Positions 12,301 through 15,341 of a stretch of 15,341 nt of DNA are shown here, piece after piece. The notes under the pieces were generated by a model. The model had not been told where the DNA came from. It searched no databases and worked only from the letters and a program-made list of their open reading frames with translations. The position numbers and the translations under genes are program-made. Position 1 is the first letter of the stretch; each line of letters starts with the position of its first letter. The DNA is taken from contig NW_003121912.1 in NCBI RefSeq assembly GCF_000003605.2, forward strand, positions 638,418 through 653,758. The letters run 5' to 3'. The stretch comes from Saccoglossus kowalevskii (lineage: Eukaryota; Hemichordata; Enteropneusta; Harrimaniidae).

Positions 12301-12572
12301 GTACTTACAATAACCATAGACTTCTGATCGATCAGCGTTCCACGCAATGGCCACCATTTTTTTGTTATGGAACCCCTAAGTTATACATAATTCGATATGA
12401 CCCGCTAAGTTAGTGCCTGATTGCGTACGTGCGATGAAGTTTCCCACTGGCAACCTGAAAAACCAAGCAGCCCACCACTCACACAAATACATAGGCGCAC
12501 GTCTGCAAGGTCAAGAAGCTGAAAAAAAGAAAATCGTGAATAAACTCACCGTTCGGGTAACCGGCAAGACAT
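1200..12572 (-). CDS. LRRK1: LRRK1-like ROCO protein, N-terminal half (7 exons, 3' end outside window)
   Basis: Spliced model: 12572-12550, 7903-7480, 6179-6014, 5226-5076, 4560-4413, 4087-3941, 3364-1200. All junctions keep phase (2, 0, 1, 2, 0, 0) and use GT-AG sites. The model encodes about 1074 residues if two single-base frame breaks in the last exon are set aside. Seen: about twelve ankyrin repeats (roughly residues 73-550), a linker, then nine leucine-rich repeats (about 694-1055). Known for the family: LRRK1-type proteins are cytoplasmic kinases with the order ankyrin, LRR, Roc GTPase, COR, kinase; LRRK2 has armadillo repeats first, which are absent here. The short leader before the ankyrins therefore favours LRRK1-type. 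The GTPase and kinase exons are not in the window, so enzymatic activity is inferred only. An unrelated ankyrin-LRR scaffold protein is the main alternative. Confidence 0.75.
1513..1592 (-). other. Frame break 2 in the LRR exon
   Basis: The frame of LRR 7 runs to a TGA at 1515-1513 but loses LRR character after GPLNQ. The frame encoding GLKHLLLANNRI is closed upstream by TGA at 1592-1590. LRR spacing places the change near 1575-1592, again equal to one surplus base. No GT-AG pair here would join the two frames without deleting LRR sequence. Confidence 0.7.
1643..1667 (-). other. Frame break 1 in the LRR exon
   Basis: The frame of the ankyrin and first six LRRs ends at TAA (1645-1643). The frame carrying the next LRR (LTKLIMSYNGIKEI) is closed upstream by TAG at 1667-1665. 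Protein continuity therefore needs a change of frame inside these 25 bases, equal to one surplus base. The window is too short for an intron. An assembly error, an allelic indel or a real loss-of-function change are the main explanations. Confidence 0.75.
3365..3940 (-). other. Intron 6
   Basis: 576 bases, strongly AT-rich, with GT-AG ends. No repeat copy or coding signal was recognised. A short plus-strand ORF at 3744-3986 overlaps the opposite strand of exon 6 and has no family features. Confidence 0.75.
3941..4087 (-). CDS. LRRK1: Exon 6: end of ankyrin repeat 7 and repeat 8
   Basis: The acceptor is TTTATTTCACAG and the donor is GTAGGA at 3940-3935. The exon has 147 bases (49 codons), phase 0 on both sides. 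It encodes about residues 305-353. NFPALASM closes the previous repeat, ELLPLHIACAEGRTDIVKLL is repeat 8, and an acidic tail (YIDEEEVSEA) follows. Being symmetric in phase 0, it could be skipped without a frameshift. Confidence 0.9.
4088..4412 (-). other. Intron 5
   Basis: 325 bases with GT-AG ends, AT-rich. The minus-strand frame is open across part of it, but there is no ankyrin signature and the sequence is low-complexity A/T, so it is not coding. Confidence 0.75.
4413..4560 (-). CDS. LRRK1: Exon 5: ankyrin repeats 6-7
   Basis: The acceptor is a long T run followed by GCAG, and the donor is GTAAAG at 4412-4407. The exon has 148 bases, entering in phase 2 and leaving in phase 0. It encodes about residues 255-304. 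It completes repeat 6 with ASEAGHLPVVHLLIEKGAEG and carries repeat 7, LTPLHASCNKGHYHIAKILM. These are two of the most canonical ankyrin repeats in the protein, with TPLH, the Gly-His turn and a hydrophobic second helix all present. Confidence 0.92.
4561..5075 (-). other. Intron 4, strand-skewed (G+T-rich on the transcribed sense)
   Basis: 515 bases with GT-AG ends. From about 4700 to 5040 the plus strand is dominated by A and C, with degenerate CCAACCAA, CCCACC and CCTACCTGCC motifs. The pre-mRNA is thus G+U-rich. It contains several donor-like strings, including CAGGTGAGT at about 4838-4846, and many GGG or TGG runs. Confidence 0.7.
5076..5226 (-). CDS. LRRK1: Exon 4: ankyrin repeat 5 and start of repeat 6
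   Basis: The acceptor is TGTTTACAG and the donor is GTAAGT at 5075-5070. The exon has 151 bases, entering in phase 1 and leaving in phase 2. The correct frame, set by splice phase, gives about residues 205-254: a charged ERRERLRGEL start, then KLASACCTGDVVTVDMILDQ (a divergent ankyrin repeat lacking TPLH), then GGTTLLY, which begins the next repeat and continues in exon 5. The longest open frame over this exon is a different one and is not ankyrin-like, so it was set aside. Confidence 0.88.
5227..6013 (-). other. Intron 3
   Basis: 787 bases with GT-AG ends and AT-rich. Contains a short TTTA run near 5410-5425. No clear repeat, RNA gene or exon seen. Confidence 0.7.
6014..6179 (-). CDS. LRRK1: Exon 3: ankyrin repeats 3-4
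   Basis: The acceptor is CCTCTTTCGACAG and the donor is GTAAGA at 6013-6008. The exon has 166 bases, entering in phase 0 and leaving in phase 1. It encodes about residues 150-204. It opens exactly at the ankyrin consensus, TPLHRAASDGRLGIVRLLV followed by ANNADI, and the next repeat reads CTPYDLAINNRRMNVVEFL. The TPLH motif falls at the start of the exon, a common position in ankyrin genes, which supports the splice call. No stop or frame problem is seen. Confidence 0.9.
6180..7479 (-). other. Intron 2
   Basis: 1300 bases with GT-AG ends. It carries the complete palindromic element at 6301-6512, 122 bases upstream of exon 3 in the transcript direction. The rest is AT-rich with no recognisable coding signal; ORFs at 7101-7310 (minus) and 7266-7484 (plus) have no domain features. 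Confidence 0.7.
6301..6512. mobile_element. Complete palindromic MITE-like element (about 212 bp)
   Basis: The ends are inverted: TACTGTAGAATACTTTATTT on the left and AATAAAGTATTCCACAGTA on the right. Internal arms also mirror each other, with repeated GCGAAAATTAA, CAGTGAAAATAAATTCCA and TTTCGCTGAAGG motifs. No transposase frame is present, so it would be non-autonomous. Related copies lie at 645-753, 8755-8950, 9243-9464 and 11671-11755. The element could fold into a long hairpin in the intron 2 RNA. Confidence 0.65.
7480..7903 (-). CDS. LRRK1: Exon 2: leader and ankyrin repeats 1-2
   Basis: The acceptor is TTTATTACTAG just before 7903 and the donor is GTGAGT at 7479-7474. The exon has 424 bases, entering in phase 2 and leaving in phase 0. 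It encodes about residues 8-149. The first 60 residues are acidic and have no repeat signature. Two ankyrin repeats follow: QLLHLAAFYGNVEFMKDLL (about 75-93), then SALYVACSQHCLEAVCVLLE (about 110-129) ending in AGAN. Both show the ankyrin helix pattern ALHxAAxxG...VVxxLLexGA. The frame is also open upstream to an ATG at 7923-7921, but the pyrimidine-rich stretch and TAG there fit a 3' splice site better than a gene start. Confidence 0.85.
7969..8198. mobile_element. MITE-like element with TTAACCTTTTCA inverted ends
   Basis: The left end reads TTAACCTTTTCATCATCA and the right end, reversed, TTAACCTTTTCACCACCA: 16 of 18 positions match. About 230 bases with no ORF of note. It sits about 65 bases upstream of exon 2 in transcript direction. 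A further GGTGGTGAAAAGGT string occurs at about 3869-3882, perhaps a remnant of the same family. Confidence 0.5.
8250..8267. other. Short inverted repeat (TGGGAG / CTCCCA)
   Basis: TGGGAG, a GTTAA loop and CTCCCA form a perfect 6-base stem just before and overlapping the start of the 62-base tandem duplication. Function unknown. Confidence 0.4.
8262..8381. repeat. 62-bp tandem duplication
   Basis: Two adjacent units start at 8262 and 8324. Both contain ATGCATTGCATAAATGTGCA, then ACATGCTCAGTAG and CAAAGTTTGAAT, with only a few mismatches over about 59 bases. This looks like a recent local duplication. Confidence 0.8.
8399..8754. other. Part of intron 1 with no supported gene
   Basis: A minus-strand ORF (8414-8683, 89 codons) spans most of it. 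It has a few Cys pairs but no known domain and no splice context, and probably reflects repeat-derived sequence. Confidence 0.35.
8755..8950. mobile_element. Palindromic MITE-like element, reverse orientation
   Basis: It starts TACTGTGAAATACTTTATTT and shows the family motifs GGAATTAATTTTCGCTGAA, TATTTTCACTGATTTTTGA and, near the end, GCGAAAATTAATTCCATGC. The right terminal TACAGTA is decayed. It is in the opposite orientation to the copy at 6301-6512. Confidence 0.6.
9243..9464. mobile_element. Palindromic MITE-like element, same orientation as 6301-6512
   Basis: The right part is well kept: CAGTGAAAATAAATTCCA, then AGCAAAAATTAATTCCAGC and GAGTATTTTACAGTA. The left part has GCTGAAGGAATGATACAGTG and GAAATCCAGCAAATATACC, but the left end is decayed. 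It is the third family copy inside or near intron 1. Confidence 0.55.
11671..11755. repeat. Decayed fragment of the palindromic element
   Basis: It starts TACTGTAGACGACTTTATTT and TTCACTTG, then CTGAAGGAATAAATCCAG, and loses similarity by about 11755. Confidence 0.4.
12049..12267 (+). CDS. Weak candidate: plus-strand first exon or small ORF with zinc-binding-like cysteines
   Basis: An ATG in good context (AAAATGGCG) opens a 72-codon frame ending in TGA. The product begins MASGTETAQNDRCTVCVKNV and has Cys at about 13, 16, 26, 32 and 40 and His at 29. The C-x2-C ... C-x2-H-x2-C order recalls RING or B-box fingers, but the last expected Cys pair is missing and the C-terminal half looks random. 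It lies on the opposite strand within intron 1 of the LRRK1-like gene. It could be a first exon (GTAAAT at about 12173 might be a donor), a decayed fragment, or chance. Confidence 0.2.
   Translation: MASGTETAQNDRCTVCVKNVIKLIYCRSHIICTVFMFVVCHSKCHYITTKLQTQAMSNCISSIVNNDAFRTL
12550..12572 (-). CDS. LRRK1: Exon 1 (first coding exon, 7 codons + 2 bases)
   Basis: The exon reads MSCRLPE plus CG, followed directly by the donor GTGAGT at 12549-12544. The two leftover bases join the first A of exon 2 to make CGA (Arg), the phase exon 2 needs. The start ATG (12572-12570) has A at -3, and an in-frame TAA lies about 57 bases upstream, so this is the first methionine of its frame. It was chosen over another ATG-plus-donor at 12353-12306, which ends in the wrong phase. 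Only 23 coding bases support it, so chance remains possible. Translation might instead begin at an internal Met of exon 2 (GIMDGN, about residue 41). Intron 1 would be 4646 bases. Confidence 0.55.
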
Positions 12573-12900
12573 TTTCAGTTTCCGCAAACAGGGCCTGGTT
12601 TTGATACTTTTATGCCCGGGGCTTTATCCTCAGTGGTTTTTCAACACACTCACATTTTTCAATGATCCAAATGTTAACATGAGATCATATACAATGTTTA
12701 CGAGTCAACGTCACAGAAGCAAACTCCAGTAGGTTTTTTTTTAAAAAAAAATCAGCTCCTCTAAGCTACTGCACTGGGCCACTGTCAATTTCTTGAGTGG
12801 TCTAGCCTGAGTGTGGTAGCGATATGATATGTATGTAAATAGTACGGGGGATTTCCCTTATGACATAGCCGACATAACATACAAGGTTTCACTTTCACTT
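12573..12900 (-). promoter_or_regulatory. Probable promoter and 5' UTR zone of the LRRK1-like gene
   Basis: This is the stretch directly upstream of the proposed start codon. It holds a TATA-like CATAAAAG near 12607-12614, and a TGACGT (CRE half-site type) followed by TGACTC on the minus strand at about 12702-12713. No transcription start can be placed from sequence alone. The call depends on exon 1 being right. Confidence 0.3.
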
Positions 12901-12954
12901 ATTATCTGGTACAATGGGTACCGGTAATTCCCGTTATTATGAAATTTTGTGTTG

Positions 12955-13028
12955 GAATAGAATAGAATAGAATAGAATAGAATAGAATAGAATAGAATAG
13001 AATAGAATAGAATAGAATAGAATAGAAT
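12955..13028. repeat. GAATA pentanucleotide microsatellite
   Basis: Fourteen perfect GAATA units (12955-13024) plus GAAT, without interruption. It lies about 385 bases upstream of the proposed LRRK1-like start codon. Perfect repeats of this length are usually length-polymorphic. Confidence 0.97.
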
Positions 13029-13164
13029 CATGATTATACTAACTTGAATAATTGAAACAATAGAACCTTCTATTTAAGTTGAACTTAAAATAGCGAAATG
13101 TTAGTGATGTTATTTTCGCCGTAATCGCTCCTTTCATTTCAGAAACAGTCCAACAGTTGAAGGG

Positions 13165-13370
13165 GTGTGTTTCATTTCATTTATTTATTTTTGTGTTGCA
13201 ACCCTTTTACATCGGGGGCCCACTAATAAGTAATGAGGGGCTGCAATAAAATTACTGGAAAAGAACAAACATATACTATATAAATGGAAAAAGAAACAGG
13301 CAATTTAAAACTTAAAGGAAATACCAGAAATGAATCTTTTAAACTTAAAAGTAAATACAGGAAATGAATC
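13165..13370 (-). mobile_element. Possible 3' tail of a non-LTR retrotransposon
   Basis: Read on the minus strand, this ends with GCAGCCCCTCATTACTT, a GTGGGCCCCCGATGTAAAAG segment, GTTGCAACAC and an AAATAAATAAATG tail. GC-rich 3' ends with short AAATAAAT-type repeats are typical of LINE or SINE tails. Two near copies of a GAAATGAATCT-type string occur at 13326-13372. No reverse transcriptase frame is seen, so a family cannot be named. Confidence 0.35.
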
Positions 13371-14188
13371 TAATCTACATAGTCTTTTCTATAGTCCATG
13401 GTTATGGCTTCTGTTTGCGACCCGAGGTCATGCGACAGAAGCACCCAAGCTTGTCGTATCCAGTCCATAAAGAATAAAAGAAACAAAACACTCTTGTTAA
13501 ACAGTGCAACGCTCTGTTGAGAATCACAGTAACAGAGGGACTGTGTGGGTATATATAGCAACAGCCGGGCAATTTTAACAATCTGTTGGGGAGTTTTTTC
13601 AGGTATAACCGACAGAGGGCGCTGTACATCAGCTTAGGATTTATGGCGGGGGAGAGGGGGTGAGAAATTGAAGAGCATGGTACAACAACAGATATCTCGA
13701 CGGGCTCTGCATTTTTAGAAAGCCGTGAAACTAAGCATATTACAAAATTTAGTAGTTTATTCAAATAACATAGAGAATTTAACACCAGATGTTTATTTTA
13801 CATAACATAAACACATTGATGTACAGATGTTGATGTTTCGTTATTCAATAAAATATATTATAAAAAACATAAATAATATGAAAACTGTTTTTTGAACTGA
13901 TGAACAAAGAAGAATGTAAAACCTGCATGTTTCTTAGAGTAACATTGGTGTAAAACAATGTATATATAACAAGACTTACAGGTTCCAGGTCACTTATTTT
14001 CAACCTTACCGGTATATTCACAATAAAGATGGTATATATTTTGGTTAGCTCTTCTATGAAACATTTTTGTTTTTTTTTGCCTCTAAAAGTAGTCATACAC
14101 AAACCAAACAATAATTGCTGACTTCCTATTCATTGTCATCAATAGTTTAGCAGTGTTTCAAGCTTTTGTCTTGTGTGGTTCTTTAAAT
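13371..14188. other. Upstream DNA with no supported gene
   Basis: Minus-strand ORFs at 13402-13785 and 13845-14111 show no domain, no codon pattern and no splice context that I trust. A GC-richer patch at 13600-13670 contains GAGGGCGCTG. Confidence 0.5.
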
Positions 14189-14352
14189 TACTGTAAAAGT
14201 GTTAATTAAAGTGTAAAACCCAGTGAATATGTGAAATTTAGCATAGAACACATTATCTAAATGATAAAACCGTGAATTTAAAACCCACTGAATATGCCTG
14301 AAATGCTAAATCAGGGAAATTTAAACCCAGTGAAAATAAATCATAAATTACC
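14189..14352. repeat. Second repeat family with AAACCCAGTGAAxAT motifs
   Basis: It starts TACTGTAAAAGTGTTAATTA. AAACCCAGTGAATATGTGAA, AAACCCACTGAATATGCCTG and AAACCCAGTGAAAATAAAT occur in turn, about 40-65 bases apart. It resembles the other element only at its end; it is probably a separate dispersed repeat. Confidence 0.4.
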
Positions 14353-15341
14353 GCCTATGTTTATTCATGTTCATGGCGGTTCCTTCGCCAAACATGAGAT
14401 GCTATGTTTTCGCTGTGATATATAATAAGTACTTGACTTGTTAAAGAATTGCATTGATCGGTTACTTTGCAATCTACAAATATATAATGCTCAGGTAGTG
14501 AGTAATTTGCATAAAAGTTATTTCGGACCTATACTATATCTATACTTTTTTCACAGTGAATGCTTTGATCACAGTACCCAAACAACAGAGACTTGTTGAG
14601 ACTTTGCTTGGGTACATCTTAAACAATTTGCAGAGAATCTATCTGTATTGTTAAAGGGTGGTAGTCGTCGCGCTGAGCATGTGCGACATTTGTGTTGATA
14701 AACATTGATTTTTCCACAATCCAATGCGCTCATTACAAATATGAGGTTTGACCTGGGCGCAACTTGCACTAATTACCGCCAGTGACTCCTTCGATACCTT
14801 GCAATCCCCTGAAAATATCTAATTAAAGCTTGGCAACCTCTCAGTTTGTACTCGTTGATCTGCGCAAGTCAAAGTCGCCATCTTTGTTTATAATGAGACC
14901 CATATATCTAGTGTATGCGTGGTGTAATGACTACTGGTACTGCCCTTTAAGCTATTAGTGTTGGCAACTTTAAATCTGATCTCAAAAACAAAATAATAAC
15001 AAGCATCCATATCCCATAATGTCCGATGTATGTACAAGGTTTCAATGAAATCCATTGTTTTCATTATTATATGGTTCTTGACACCCCCACCCTTCCACTT
15101 CAATATCTTCCTTGACATTGATTTAATGCACCACATGAGTTTGTGGATTTTTTTTCCAGCATTTATCTATATCCCCACCACCTCCACCCAGAATTTCAAA
15201 AGGGTTCCCCTTAGAAGGCTGAATCAAACGTGATGAAAAGATTGCAAGATAAAAGATTCACAAATTAAGTCGTCTGGGCTAACAAAAACAGGCATGAATT
15301 AGCAGATCAGAAAGAAGATACAAATGTTGATATAAAAAAAA
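14353..15341. other. Right end of window: no gene supported
   Basis: Moderately AT-rich DNA. ORFs at 14569-14769 (minus), 14888-15136 (minus) and 15030-15233 (plus) have no recognisable features. The minus strand carries AAGATGGCGAC at 14884-14874, a YY1-like string. The window ends in an A run. Confidence 0.5.

Larger units (their letters stand above)
7904..12549 (-). other. Intron 1 (repeat-rich, if exon 1 is right)
   Basis: 4646 bases from the GTGAGT donor to the ATTACTAG acceptor. It is AT-rich and holds the palindromic elements, the 62-base tandem duplication and four of the six TACCGGTA sites in this window. Stretches 9465-11670 and 11756-12040 show no repeat family, RNA gene or exon that I can support. 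Confidence 0.5.

Noticed and set aside
12306-12353. Alternative first exon: ATGGTGGCCATT... followed by GTAAGT
   Set aside because: It leaves one base over, which does not match exon 2 (needs two), and joining it to exon 4 would create a stop. It might be a non-coding leader at most.
13609-13626. CAGAGGGCGCTG as a CTCF-like site
   Set aside because: It matches only part of the known core, and a single partial match is expected by chance.
13402-13785. 127-codon minus-strand ORF upstream of the gene
   Set aside because: Composition looks random, no domain is visible, and it runs into probable repeat sequence.
14874-14884. AAGATGGCGAC (minus) as a YY1-type promoter element of another gene
   Set aside because: No exon follows on the minus strand within reach, so the motif alone is not enough.
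1-15341. CRISPR arrays, rRNA, tRNA or bacterial operon signals
   Set aside because: None seen. Repeat spacing, splice sites and composition all point to animal nuclear DNA.

Overview
The window looks like a piece of an animal nuclear genome, probably a marine invertebrate. It is AT-rich and intron-rich, with consensus GT-AG splice sites and many short dispersed palindromic repeats. It holds no prokaryotic gene structure. I cannot fix the phylum from sequence alone; a non-vertebrate deuterostome or a lophotrochozoan both fit.

The one clear gene is on the minus strand and fills most of positions 12572 down to 1200. I assembled seven coding exons in matching splice phase: 12572-12550, 7903-7480, 6179-6014, 5226-5076, 4560-4413, 4087-3941 and 3364-1200. 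The product starts with a short leader, then has about twelve ankyrin repeats over roughly residues 73-550. A linker with a conserved-looking tryptophan segment follows, then about nine leucine-rich repeats. This order matches the N-terminal half of LRRK1-type ROCO proteins. Their Roc GTPase, COR and kinase domains would be encoded by exons left of position 1 and are not in this window, so the family call rests on the ankyrin-LRR half. Exon 7 does not stay open in one frame: two single-base frame changes, near 1643-1667 and 1513-1592, break the run of leucine-rich repeats.

Layout from left to right. Positions 1-1199 are the intron after exon 7, with a 273-base tandem repeat, GACG-type simple repeats and half of a palindromic element. 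Positions 1200-7903 are exons 7 to 2 and their introns. Intron 4 (4561-5075) has an extreme A+C bias on the plus strand. Intron 2 carries a complete palindromic element of about 212 bases. Positions 7904-12549 are the large first intron, holding two families of MITE-like palindromes, a 62-base tandem duplication and a weak plus-strand candidate exon. Positions 12573-15341 are upstream DNA with a likely promoter zone, a GAATA microsatellite, a possible LINE tail and no convincing gene.

I see no new multi-gene system. The observations most worth checking are the two frame breaks in the LRR exon, the clustering of the palindrome TACCGGTA near the gene's 5' end, and a palindromic repeat beside exon 2 that carries a ready-made acceptor and donor pair.
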